Below are positions 44,126-52,104 of a stretch of DNA of 64,000 bases, piece by piece (the stretch's first letter is position 1; each line of letters starts with the position of its first letter). The notes under the pieces were generated by a model, which ran no database searches, was not told the origin of the DNA, and saw nothing but the letters and a program-made list of their open reading frames with translations. The DNA comes from Streptomyces sp. NBS 14/10 (lineage in GTDB: Bacteria; Actinomycetota; Actinomycetes; Streptomycetales; Streptomycetaceae), in contig NZ_NCSM01000034.1 of NCBI RefSeq assembly GCF_002224125.1, positions 5,865 to 69,864 on the forward strand, written 5' to 3'. The translations under genes were made by a program, and so were the position numbers.

Positions 44126-45000
44126 CAGAGGACCTTTCCTTCGGGGTGGTCAGGGCCTTGCGTGGGGGCGTCGTCTTCGGTGGGCGGGCGGCGCAGCAGC
44201 GCTATCGCGCCCGTGACGGTGGTGGCCTTGAGCCGGCCGCTGCCCGCGCCGAGCCGTCCGGAGACGTGCTTGGCCCCCCACTGGCCGGTGACCCGCAGAT
44301 CCTCGAAGGCGTTGGAGACCGCTCCGCTCGTGGTGTGCGCCTCGACCTCGGCGTCGGCGGGGTGCGGCAGCCGGATCGCGATCTCGCCGGACACGGTGTT
44401 GAGGGCGATGTCCGCGCCGCCCGAGGTGGTCGTGGCGGCGAGATCGAGCACGATGTCGCCGCTGACGGTGTCCGCGTGGACGGACTGGCCCGAGCCCTCG
44501 ATGACGGTCAGGTCGCCGTTGACGGAGTTGAAGCGCAGCCGCCCGGTGACGGCCTGGGCTTCGACCCGCCCCGAGACGGTGTCGGCGTGGACCGGGCCGG
44601 TCAGCCCGAGCAGGGTGATGTCGCCGGTGACGCCGTGCACATCGGTGCGGCCGGTGAGCCCGGAGACGACGGCTCCGGCGCCGACGGCCCCGACCGAGGC
44701 GCTGGTGTCGGTGGGCACGGCGAGGGTGAGATGGACCGTACGGTTCCAGCCCTTGTGGTCGAGCCACTTGCGCCAGCCCTTCCACGGCACGTCGTCGTAT
44801 CCGACCTTCAGCGCGCCGTCCTCGTGGGTGACGGTCAGCGGCGGGCCGTCGATCTCCGTGAGCTCCAGGCGGGCGGGGCCGGTGTCGGTCCCGACGACGT
44901 TGATGGTGCCGCCCACGACGCGCACCTGGAGGGTGGACACGAGGTCGTCGAAGGTGAGCTTTTGTGGTTCGGTCAACGACCACTTGAACTGGCCTGACAT
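44125..45000 (-). CDS. DUF4097 beta-helix domain protein
   Basis: 291 residues without a signal peptide. The DUF4097/LiaF-like right-handed beta repeat is obvious: repeated T-V-S-G-x-(V/I) and GRLxxxSVxGD steps, e.g. VHADTVSGRVEAQAVTG and VHADTVSGDIVLDLAA. The start is ATG 45000 with GGGAGG 8 nt upstream. It is co-transcribed and translationally coupled with the PadR gene. Such pairs probably sense cell-envelope stress; the ligand is unknown. Confidence 0.85.
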   Translation of the reverse strand: MSGQFKWSLTEPQKLTFDDLVSTLQVRVVGGTINVVGTDTGPARLELTEIDGPPLTVTHEDGALKVGYDDVPWKGWRKWLDHKGWNRTVHLTLAVPTDTSASVGAVGAGAVVSGLTGRTDVHGVTGDITLLGLTGPVHADTVSGRVEAQAVTGRLRFNSVNGDLTVIEGSGQSVHADTVSGDIVLDLAATTTSGGADIALNTVSGEIAIRLPHPADAEVEAHTTSGAVSNAFEDLRVTGQWGAKHVSGRLGAGSGRLKATTVTGAIALLRRPPTEDDAPTQGPDHPEGKVL

Positions 45001-45067
45001 CCCTGGCCTCCCCTGGCTGGGCGCTGACGGGACCCCTGACCGGACCCCGCGGCAGACGCGACGCAAC

Positions 45068-45101
45068 ATATCGCGTCTTCTACTAGACACGATATATCGC
45101 G
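45068..45101. promoter_or_regulatory. Candidate PadR operator
   Basis: ATATCGCG occurs at 45068-45075 and 45094-45101 (26 bp apart), and CGATATATCG at 45090-45099 is a perfect palindrome. The arrangement sits 68 bp before the DUF4097 start and fits an autoregulated PadR promoter. Confidence 0.65.
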
Positions 45102-45299
45102 GAACCGGGGAGTCAAGCGGTGACCCCGGGCGTGCCGGGGTGGCTGATTCGATGCGGGCGGTCGCGGGCGGTCGTGGGCGGCCATCGGCCGGGATTCGCT
45201 AGAGCGCCGCTAGAGCCTGACTGGAGAGTCATGGAGTGCGAATGTTCGAGGCTGTTACCTTCAGGGCCTCGGAATCGGGGGGGAAGGGTCAAATGGGTC

Positions 45300-48236
45300 A
45301 TGCCAAGACAGTCCTTGAAATACTCAACGCCCGAAGACGTCCAGGAACTGCGTTCCGTGACCCAGCTGCTGGTCAGGGCAGCGGTGGAGTACCCCTATTC
45401 GGGGGTAGGTTACTTGCCCGACGGCGCGGAGGGCGAATCCATACGCCAGCCCTATACGCCCTATTCTGAACTTCTCGATTCCGCGCTCCGATTGCTCACC
45501 GGCCTGCGGTCCCGTGGGCTGAGGGCCGGCGACAAGGTCGCGCTGCTGCTGGATGACCAGCGGGAATTTCTCTCCGTTTTCTGGGCCTGCCTGCTGGGCG
45601 GGTTCGTCCCCTGCCCCATGGCGCCGGTGCCGGGCGACCCCGCCCGCTGGGCCGCGCAGCTCGCCCATGTCGACCGGCTGCTCGACCGTCCGCTGCTGGT
45701 CACCACCGAGGCGACGCACGCCGAGCTGCCCGATGTACCGGGGCTCGCCGTGGCCCCGGTGGAAGGGCTCGGCGGCGGTGAACCCGCGCCGGATATCCAC
45801 CGGGCCGCGCCGGAAGACCTCGCTCTGCTGGTGCTGACTTCCGGCTCCACCGGAAATTCCAAAGCCGTGATGCTCTCCCATGGAAACCTTCTGGCATCCA
45901 TGGCAGGGAAGTCGGACAAGCAGCAGCTCACCGCCGCCGACACCACCTTCAACTGGATTTCCTACGACCATGTCGCGGCACTCCTGGAAGCGCATCTGCT
46001 GCCGCTTTACGTGGGCGCGAACCAATTGCACGCCCCGGCCTCCGTCATCCTCGAGGAGCCGCAGCGGTTCCTGCGCATCATCTCCCGTCACAAGGTGACG
46101 ATGACCTTCACCCCGAATTTCCTCCTCGGCCCGCTTAATTCCGCGGCCCATGAATTCGCGGAGGAGGCGGTGCCGGGCGGGGATGCCGGGGAAGGCAGGG
46201 GAAGCGGGGAAGACGGGGAGGGCCGAGATGGCTGGGAGCGGCTTGATCTGAGCGCCCTGCGCCACATCGTGAGCGGCGGCGAGGCCAATGTCGTCGCCAC
46301 CGGTGAGGCGTTTCTCGCCAACTACGCCCCGTACGGCCTGCGGCGGTCCGCGCTGTGGCCCGCCTTCGGCATGACCGAGACCTGCGCCGGCAGCATCTAC
46401 AACCGCGACTTCCCGGACGTCGACGCGGGCCAGGAGTTCGCCAACCTCGGCACGCCCGTCAAGGCGCTGACCATCCGGGTGGCCGACGACGAGCATCGCG
46501 CGCTGCCCGCGGGCGAAGTGGGGGAGCTGCAGCTCAGCGGCCCGATGATCACGGCGGGGTACTACAACAACGAGGCGGCCACCCGCGAGGCCTTCACCCC
46601 CGACGGCTGGTTCCGCAGCGGCGATCTGGGCCGTATCGACGACGGCCGGCTCACCCTGGTCGGGCGCAGCAAGGACAGCATCATCGTCAATGGCGTCAAC
46701 TACTTCAGCCATGAGATGGAGGCCGCGCTCGAGCAGCTGGACGGCGTGGCCGGCGGCTATGTCGCGGCCTTCCCGACCCGGCGGCCGGGCAGCGACACCG
46801 AGCAGCTGGTGATCGCGGTCAGCCCCGACGCGGTCAGCCCTGAGGTGTTCAGCCCCGAGGTGTTCAGCACCGGCGTGTTCAGCACCGGCGTGTTCAGCCC
46901 CGAGGCGGCGGAGGGCGCCGAGGCGGGCCTGTACCGGCTGCTCACCGCCGTGCGCTCCACCGTGGTGATGCACTGGGGGTTCCGGCCCTCCCTCATCCTG
47001 CCGCTGCCCAAGGAGGCGTTCCCCAAGACCAGCCTGGGCAAGACGCTGCGCCAGCGGATGCGTATCCGCCTGGAGTCCGGCGGCTTCGACGACGTCATCG
47101 CGCGCGTCGCCGAGCTGACCACCCGCAGGCTCGGCGGGTACACCGCACCGGAGGGCGAGACCGAGCGGGTGCTCGCCGAGATCTATGCCGAGATGTTCGA
47201 CATGGCCCCTGACGAGGTCAGCGTCACCGCGAGCTTCTTCGACCTCGGCGGGACCTCGCTGGACATCCTGCGGCTGCGCCGCCAGGTGGGCCGCCGCCTG
47301 GGCGTCGTGGACCTGCCGATCATCACCGTGCTCACCGCCCCCTCCGTGCGCGCCCTCGCGGCCCGGCTCGGCGAGGGCGGCTCGGCGGCGGCCGTGGCGT
47401 ACGACCCGGTGGTGCCGCTGCAGGCCGCGGGCGACAGGACGCCGCTGTTCTGTGTGCACCCGGGCGTCGGCGAGGTGCTGGTCTTCGTCAACCTCGCCAA
47501 GTACTTCGTCGGCGACCGGCCCTTCTACGCCCTGCGCGCCCGGGGGTTCAACGAGGGCGAGCGGCCCTTCGCGAGCTTCGAGGAGATGGTCGCCACGTAT
47601 GTCGAGGCCATCCGCGCCACCCAGCCGCACGGCCCGTACGCCGTCGCCGGCTACTCGTACGGCGGCGCCGTGGCCTTCGAGATCGCCAAGGAGCTGGAGG
47701 CGCAGGGCGAGCGCGTCGACTTCGTCGGGAGCTTCAACCTTCCGCCGCATATCAAGTCCCGCATGGACGAGCTGGACTTCATCGAGACCGCGACCAATCT
47801 CGCGTTCTTCCTCGACCTGATCAACAAGAAGCAGTCCCTCGACCTCCCCGGGCAGCTGCGCGGGCTGCCCAAGGAGGAGCAGCTGGCGCACTTCCTCACG
47901 ATCGCCCCGCAGGGCCGGCTGGCCGAGCTCGATCTGGACCTGGACAAGTTCACGGCCTGGGCCGAGCTCGCCAACGGGCTCACCGACCTCGGCCGCAGCT
48001 ATACGCCCACCGGCACCACCCGCTCGATGACGGTCTTCTACGCCATCCCGCTGCGCGGCACCAAGGAGGACTGGCTCAACAACGAGCTGCGCAGGTGGGA
48101 CGAGCACACCACCGAGAACAACCGCTATATCGACGTGCCCGGCGAGCACTACACCCTGATGGGGCCCCAGCACGTCGCGACCTTCCAGGGCATCCTGCGC
48201 AGGGAGCTCGACCGCGCGCTGGACGGCGGCGAGTAG
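45300..48236 (+). CDS. Single-module A-T-TE synthetase (p-terphenyl/polyporic acid type)
   Basis: 978 residues. The adenylation domain (1-620) has LTSGSTGNSKAVMLSHGN (180-197), FGMTETCAGS, RSGDLGRIDD and the lysine loop FPKTSLGKTLRQ. The carrier domain's phosphopantetheine Ser653 is in FDLGGTSLDIL. The thioesterase has nucleophile Ser786 (GYSYGGA) and His950 (GEHYTLMG). There is no condensation domain. This is the layout of EchA/TerA and fungal atromentin synthetases, which join two aryl-pyruvates. ATG 45300 is the only start that avoids an Arg/Gly-rich leader. A 15-bp repeat at 46821-46895 adds five SPEVF-like units to the A domain. The substrate (probably phenylpyruvate) is inferred. Confidence 0.9.
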   Translation: MPRQSLKYSTPEDVQELRSVTQLLVRAAVEYPYSGVGYLPDGAEGESIRQPYTPYSELLDSALRLLTGLRSRGLRAGDKVALLLDDQREFLSVFWACLLGGFVPCPMAPVPGDPARWAAQLAHVDRLLDRPLLVTTEATHAELPDVPGLAVAPVEGLGGGEPAPDIHRAAPEDLALLVLTSGSTGNSKAVMLSHGNLLASMAGKSDKQQLTAADTTFNWISYDHVAALLEAHLLPLYVGANQLHAPASVILEEPQRFLRIISRHKVTMTFTPNFLLGPLNSAAHEFAEEAVPGGDAGEGRGSGEDGEGRDGWERLDLSALRHIVSGGEANVVATGEAFLANYAPYGLRRSALWPAFGMTETCAGSIYNRDFPDVDAGQEFANLGTPVKALTIRVADDEHRALPAGEVGELQLSGPMITAGYYNNEAATREAFTPDGWFRSGDLGRIDDGRLTLVGRSKDSIIVNGVNYFSHEMEAALEQLDGVAGGYVAAFPTRRPGSDTEQLVIAVSPDAVSPEVFSPEVFSTGVFSTGVFSPEAAEGAEAGLYRLLTAVRSTVVMHWGFRPSLILPLPKEAFPKTSLGKTLRQRMRIRLESGGFDDVIARVAELTTRRLGGYTAPEGETERVLAEIYAEMFDMAPDEVSVTASFFDLGGTSLDILRLRRQVGRRLGVVDLPIITVLTAPSVRALAARLGEGGSAAAVAYDPVVPLQAAGDRTPLFCVHPGVGEVLVFVNLAKYFVGDRPFYALRARGFNEGERPFASFEEMVATYVEAIRATQPHGPYAVAGYSYGGAVAFEIAKELEAQGERVDFVGSFNLPPHIKSRMDELDFIETATNLAFFLDLINKKQSLDLPGQLRGLPKEEQLAHFLTIAPQGRLAELDLDLDKFTAWAELANGLTDLGRSYTPTGTTRSMTVFYAIPLRGTKEDWLNNELRRWDEHTTENNRYIDVPGEHYTLMGPQHVATFQGILRRELDRALDGGE

Positions 48237-48303
48237 CGAGCGACGGCGGGTAACAAGCGGCGCGAGTAGCGAGCGACGCCGAGTAACGAGGGCGCGAGTA
48301 GCG
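48229..48303 (+). repeat. Repeated gene-end motif GCGAGTAGCGAGCGACG
   Basis: The 17-mer covering the synthetase stop (48229-48245) recurs exactly at 48262-48278 and partly at 48294-48303. No terminator is seen in this gap, so the three biosynthetic genes are probably one transcript. Confidence 0.85.
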
Positions 48304-48325
48304 CCGGCAAGAGGAGAAGAGCACG

Positions 48326-49279
48326 TTGAAAGGCAAGAAGATCCTGGTCACGGGCGGCAGCGGACAGGTCGGCCGCCCGGTGGCCGAGGCGCTGGCCGAG
48401 CACAACGAGGTCTGGTGCCTGGGCCGGTTCGCCACCCCGGGCGTCGAGGAGGCGCTGAGAGCCCGCGGGATCAGGACGTACCACTGGGACATGAACGACC
48501 TCGGCGGCGCCGCGTACGACGGGCTCCCCGACGACTTCACCCACGTCATCCATTCGGCGGTGCGGCGCGGCGAGGACGGTGACTTCAACGCCGCGATCGA
48601 GGTCAACTCCGTCGCCGGCGGCCGGCTGATGACCCACTGCCGCGGCGCGGAGGCGTTCCTGTACGTCTCCACCGGCGCGCTCTACAAGCGGCAGACCCTG
48701 GACCACCCGTACGCCGAGGACGACCCGGTCGACGGCGTCGCCGACTGGCTGCCCGCCTACCCCGTGGGCAAGATCGCCGCCGAGGGCGCCGTACGGGCCT
48801 TCGCGAGCGTGCTGAACCTGCCGACCACCATCGCCCGGCTCAACATCGCGTACGGGCCCGGGGGCTACGGCGGGGTGCCGATGCTCTACTTCAAGCGGAT
48901 GCTGGCCGGTGAGCCGATACCGGTGCCGCTGGAGGGGCAGAACTGGTGCTCGCTGCTGCACACCGACGACCTGGTCAGCCAGGTCCCCAAACTGTGGGCC
49001 GCCGCGTCCGTGCCCGCCACGCTGGTCAACTGGGGCGGTGACGAGCCGGTGGGCATGACGGACTGTGTGCGCTACCTCGAAGAGCTCACCGGCGTCGAGG
49101 CCAAGCTGGTGCCCAGCGAGGTCACCCGGGAGACCTACCAGTTCGACGCCGCCCGGCGCCTGGAGCTCACCGGCCCCTGCCGGGTCCCGTGGCGCGAGGG
49201 CGTACGGCAGACCCTCGAGGCGCTGTACCCCGACCACATCAAGCCGCGCCCGGACGCTTCCGCCGCCCCCGCCGCCTGA
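48326..49279 (+). CDS. Extended SDR, NAD-dependent epimerase/reductase (TerB-like)
   Basis: 317 residues. The cofactor motif is [11 protein letters not shown] (TGxxGxxG class). The catalytic triad is likely Ser115 (VSTGALY), Tyr145 and Lys149 (YPVGK). The TTG start has GAGGAG 8-10 nt upstream. It follows the synthetase by 89 bp and precedes the SnoaL-like gene by 20 bp. In the terfestatin pathway, an SDR and an NTF2-like protein together reduce and dehydrate polyporic acid to terferol; this gene would supply the reductase. That role is by analogy. Confidence 0.86.
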   Translation: MKGKKILVTGGSGQVGRPVAEALAEHNEVWCLGRFATPGVEEALRARGIRTYHWDMNDLGGAAYDGLPDDFTHVIHSAVRRGEDGDFNAAIEVNSVAGGRLMTHCRGAEAFLYVSTGALYKRQTLDHPYAEDDPVDGVADWLPAYPVGKIAAEGAVRAFASVLNLPTTIARLNIAYGPGGYGGVPMLYFKRMLAGEPIPVPLEGQNWCSLLHTDDLVSQVPKLWAAASVPATLVNWGGDEPVGMTDCVRYLEELTGVEAKLVPSEVTRETYQFDAARRLELTGPCRVPWREGVRQTLEALYPDHIKPRPDASAAPAA

Positions 49280-49299
49280 ACCGAGAAGACACCGAGGAG

Positions 49300-49710
49300 A
49301 TGCGAACAACCGTGGCGTCACAGAACATCGAGGCCATCCGGGCGTGCTACGCGGGCTTCCGCGACCGGGACGTCGAGGGGATCCTCTCGGGGATGCACCC
49401 GGACGTGGAGTGGGTCCACCCGGACGGGATGGCCAAGTACGGCCTCGGCGGCACCAAGCTGGGCCATGCCGGGATCAAGGAATTCCTGGCCCATGTCCCG
49501 ACCGTGCTCGGCGGGATGAAGCTCAGCCCTCAGGAGTTCATCGAGCAGGGGGACCGGGTCATCGTCCTGGGCACCCGCGAGGTGACCTCGCACACCGGCA
49601 CCACCGCGACCTTGGACTTCGTCCACTCCTGGACGATGCGGGACGGCAGGGCGACGAGGATGGAGGACATCTTCGACACCGTCGCGTTCCATGAGCTGAT
49701 CGAGAGCTGA
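49300..49710 (+). CDS. SnoaL-like (NTF2 fold) enzyme (TerC-like)
   Basis: 136 residues of the SnoaL/ketosteroid-isomerase fold: AIRACYAGFRDRDVEGILSG, HPDVEWVHPDG and LDFVHSWTMRDGRATRMED. The pocket has His and Asp residues (HPDVEW, DFVHSW) suitable for acid-base chemistry. ATG 49300 or GTG 49312 (MASQNIEAIR) are both possible, with GAGGAG in between. Its link to the synthetase and SDR suggests it acts on the same intermediate, as dehydratase or tautomerase. Confidence 0.85.
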   Translation: MRTTVASQNIEAIRACYAGFRDRDVEGILSGMHPDVEWVHPDGMAKYGLGGTKLGHAGIKEFLAHVPTVLGGMKLSPQEFIEQGDRVIVLGTREVTSHTGTTATLDFVHSWTMRDGRATRMEDIFDTVAFHELIES

Positions 49711-49755
49711 GAAACCGAGAGCCCAGTTCCAAGAAGTTCAAAGAATCGGAAGGAC

Positions 49756-49791
49756 GACCGCCTGTGCCCCGCCGTCGGGGCACAGGCGGTC
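49756..49791. terminator. Strong hairpin closing the A-T-TE operon
   Basis: A perfect 15-bp stem (GACCGCCTGTGCCCC / GGGGCACAGGCGGTC) with loop GCCGTC, between the convergent stops 49710 and 49811. Confidence 0.93.
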
Positions 49792-49810
49792 TGTTCATGA
49801 GGCGGCCCGG

Positions 49811-50431
49811 TCAGACGGTCGTGACGACCTCGTCGTACTCCAGGCGCGGCAGCCGGCCCATCCAGGCGTCGGGCCCCGGCATGCCGATGTTGACGACGCA
49901 CACCGCCCGGTGCCGGCCGTCCTCGAAGAACTCCTTGGACACGGCCTCGTGGTCGAAGCCGATCATCGGCCCGGCGGCAAGCCCGGCCGCGCGCACGCCC
50001 AGGATGAAGTAGCCCACCTGCAGCGCGGCGTTGAACCGAGCGGAGGCCTCGCGGACGTTCGGCTCCGCGAAGACGTCCTGCGGGTTCTCCATGAACGGCA
50101 CCAGCCTGGGCAGCTCCTCGTGGAAGTCCAGGTCGGCCGCGAGGACCGCGACCAGCGGCGCCTTCCCCGTCTTCTCCTGGTTGCGCCCCGTCATATGGGA
50201 CACGAGGCGGGCGCGGGCCTCCTCGGAGCGCACCAGGACCACGCGCAGCGGCTGCTGGTTCATCGAGGTGGGGGCGAACTTGACCAGTTCGTAGATGGCG
50301 CGGACCTGTTCGTCCGTGACCGGCTCGTCGGTGAACGTGTTGGCCGTACGGGCCTCCAGGAACAGCTGGTTCTGCGCCTCGGGCGCCAGGGTGAGGTGAC
50401 GCAGGGCGTCGCTGTTCTCCGGTGCGCTCAT
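49811..50431 (-). CDS. Nitroreductase-family FMN enzyme (malonic semialdehyde reductase-like)
   Basis: 206 residues of the nitroreductase fold: ARTANTFTDEPVTDEQVRAI, KFAPTSMNQQPLRVVLVRS and a C-terminal GRLPRLEYDEVVTTV. FMN-binding Arg/Ser/Asn positions are conserved. The sub-type is RutE/HadB-like (3-hydroxypropanoate formation), also seen as quinone reductase. The gene shares its upstream region with a TetR gene and an operator, so it is the probable target. Confidence 0.87.
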   Translation of the reverse strand: MSAPENSDALRHLTLAPEAQNQLFLEARTANTFTDEPVTDEQVRAIYELVKFAPTSMNQQPLRVVLVRSEEARARLVSHMTGRNQEKTGKAPLVAVLAADLDFHEELPRLVPFMENPQDVFAEPNVREASARFNAALQVGYFILGVRAAGLAAGPMIGFDHEAVSKEFFEDGRHRAVCVVNIGMPGPDAWMGRLPRLEYDEVVTTV

Positions 50432-50469
50432 GGAGCTCTCTCCTCGTGGGGCGTGGGGTCGTAATTTTT

Positions 50470-50490
50470 TGGACTAGACCGACTAGTCCA
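50470..50490. promoter_or_regulatory. TetR-type operator in the nitroreductase promoter
   Basis: Inverted repeat TGGACTAG-ACCGA-CTAGTCCA (8-bp arms, 5-bp spacer), 39 bp upstream of the nitroreductase start (50431) and 81 bp before the TetR start. Confidence 0.82.
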
Positions 50491-50570
50491 GTGAAGTGAT
50501 GGAAGGCTAGACTCGCAAGTCCATCCGGGGCAAGTGCGCATCGGAGTCGGTGAGTCAGGAGGACGGAGCC

Positions 50571-51251
50571 TTGCGGACGGACAGCGCGCCGCGGCCACGC
50601 GGCGCCGTGGGCCGGCCGGCGGGCCCTCAGCCCGCCAAGCGGCAGGCCATATTGGAGGCGGCCGTCGCCGTCTTCCTGCGCGAGGGATACACCCGGGCGA
50701 GCGTGGACGTCATAGCCGACGAGGCCCATGTGTCCAAGCAGACCGTCTACAACCACTTCGGGGACAAGCAGCGGCTGTTCCTCGCGGCCGTCGATGGCGA
50801 ACGGGAGCGGGTGGCCGCCCGCTTCACCCCCGACCTCGCCGACGAGCCCGCAAACGACGGCGGACCCGGAGGCGAGGGCGCGGCGGACGCCGAGACGGCC
50901 CTGGTCTCCTTCGGCCACCGGGTGCTCCAGGTGCTGCTCGACGAGCGCGCCTCCGCGCTGCGCCGCCTGGTCATCTCCGAGGTGGCCCGCCATCCCTCGC
51001 TCCGCCCGGCCTGCGCGGACGGCGAGCCCCAGCAGCTCGTGAGGTACCTCGTCGACCTGCTCACCCGCCGCACCGAGCGCGGCGAGCTGAGCGTCGACGA
51101 CCCGCCCACCGTCGCCCGCCAGTTCGTCGCCCTGCTCGTCCAGCAGGGCCTGCACCAGTCGATGTACGGCACCCGCCCGCTGCCCGGGCACGAAGCCGCG
51201 GCCATCTGTGAGAGGGCCGCCGACCTGTTCGTACGCGCGTACCGCAGGTGA
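50571..51251 (+). CDS. TetR-family regulator
   Basis: 226 residues. An N-terminal Pro/Arg tail is followed by the TetR HTH: AKRQAILEAAVAVFLREGYT, SVDVIADEAHVSKQTVYNHF. The C-terminal helices are typical of AcrR. TTG 50571 is chosen because AGGAGG ends 8 nt upstream; GTG 50550 would bury that site. Its stop overlaps the next gene's possible start. It is divergent from the nitroreductase gene, which it should repress via the 50470 palindrome. Confidence 0.86.
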   Translation: MRTDSAPRPRGAVGRPAGPQPAKRQAILEAAVAVFLREGYTRASVDVIADEAHVSKQTVYNHFGDKQRLFLAAVDGERERVAARFTPDLADEPANDGGPGGEGAADAETALVSFGHRVLQVLLDERASALRRLVISEVARHPSLRPACADGEPQQLVRYLVDLLTRRTERGELSVDDPPTVARQFVALLVQQGLHQSMYGTRPLPGHEAAAICERAADLFVRAYRR

Positions 51252-51274
51252 TGTGTGAGGAGGTGGCTCCACCC

Positions 51275-52090
51275 ATGCATGTGAGCGTCCTCGGACCGCT
51301 GACGCTGCGCCACGGCGACCAGTCGGCGGTGCCCAGTGCGATGAAGCCGCGCAAGGTCCTGTCCCTGTTGCTGCTCAACGACGGCCGGATGGTGCCCGTA
51401 CAGTCCCTGATGACCGAGCTGTGGGGCGAGCGGCCGCCGCGCACCGGGCTGACCACGCTCCAGACGTACGTCCTGCACCTGCGCAAGCTGCTCGCCCAGG
51501 CGCTCGGCGTCCCGTCGGCCGCGGTCGCCCGGGACGTGTTGCAGACCAGGCCCGGCGGCTACGCCCTGGCGCTGCGCTACGGCCAGCTCGACGTCCACCG
51601 CTACCGCGACCGCGTCGCCGAGGGCGAACACGCGCTGGAGGCAGGCGACGAACGGGCCGCCGATACGGCCTTCCGGCGGGCCCTGTCGGTCTGGCAGGGC
51701 CCGGCCCTGGTCGACGTCGCGCCGCACGGACGCCCCCTGCAGGCCGAGGTCGCCCGGCTCGAACAGTCCCGGCTCACGGTCACCGAGCGCAGCATCGAGA
51801 CCCGGCTGCGGCTCGGCGGCCACCAGGAGGCGCTGAGCGATCTGGCCTCGCTCGTCGTCGAGCACCGCTTCCACGAGGGCATGCACGGTCACTACATGCT
51901 CGCCCTCCACCGCTCCGGTCAGCGCACCCGCGCCCTCGCGGTCTACCAGCGGCTGCGCCTGGCCATGACGGAGGAGCTGGGAATCGAGCCGTCGGCGAAG
52001 CTGCAGCGCCTCCAGCAGGCGGTGCTGGCGTCCGACCCCCGGCTGGACTACGAGGCGGGGGCGCCGGGGCGGGGCCCGGTGGTGGCGTAA
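51275..52090 (+). CDS. SARP (BTAD) transcriptional activator
   Basis: 271 residues. An OmpR-like winged helix (MHVSVLGPLTLRHGDQ to GGYALAL) is followed by a BTAD tetratricopeptide region ending EELGIEPSAKLQRLQQAVL. This is the small SARP class that activates natural-product clusters. ATG 51275 follows GAGGAGG by 11 nt. It lies next to the terphenyl-type operon but in the same direction after the TetR gene; it could control that operon. The upstream 18-residue extension is doubtful. Confidence 0.88.
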   Translation: MHVSVLGPLTLRHGDQSAVPSAMKPRKVLSLLLLNDGRMVPVQSLMTELWGERPPRTGLTTLQTYVLHLRKLLAQALGVPSAAVARDVLQTRPGGYALALRYGQLDVHRYRDRVAEGEHALEAGDERAADTAFRRALSVWQGPALVDVAPHGRPLQAEVARLEQSRLTVTERSIETRLRLGGHQEALSDLASLVVEHRFHEGMHGHYMLALHRSGQRTRALAVYQRLRLAMTEELGIEPSAKLQRLQQAVLASDPRLDYEAGAPGRGPVVA

Positions 52091-52104
52091 CAGGTGGTGG
52101 CGTA

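Noticed and set aside
50470..50490. DasR site in the nitroreductase promoter
   Set aside because: It shares GGACTAGACC with dre, but its symmetry is TGGACTAG-N5-CTAGTCCA, which fits the adjacent TetR gene better.
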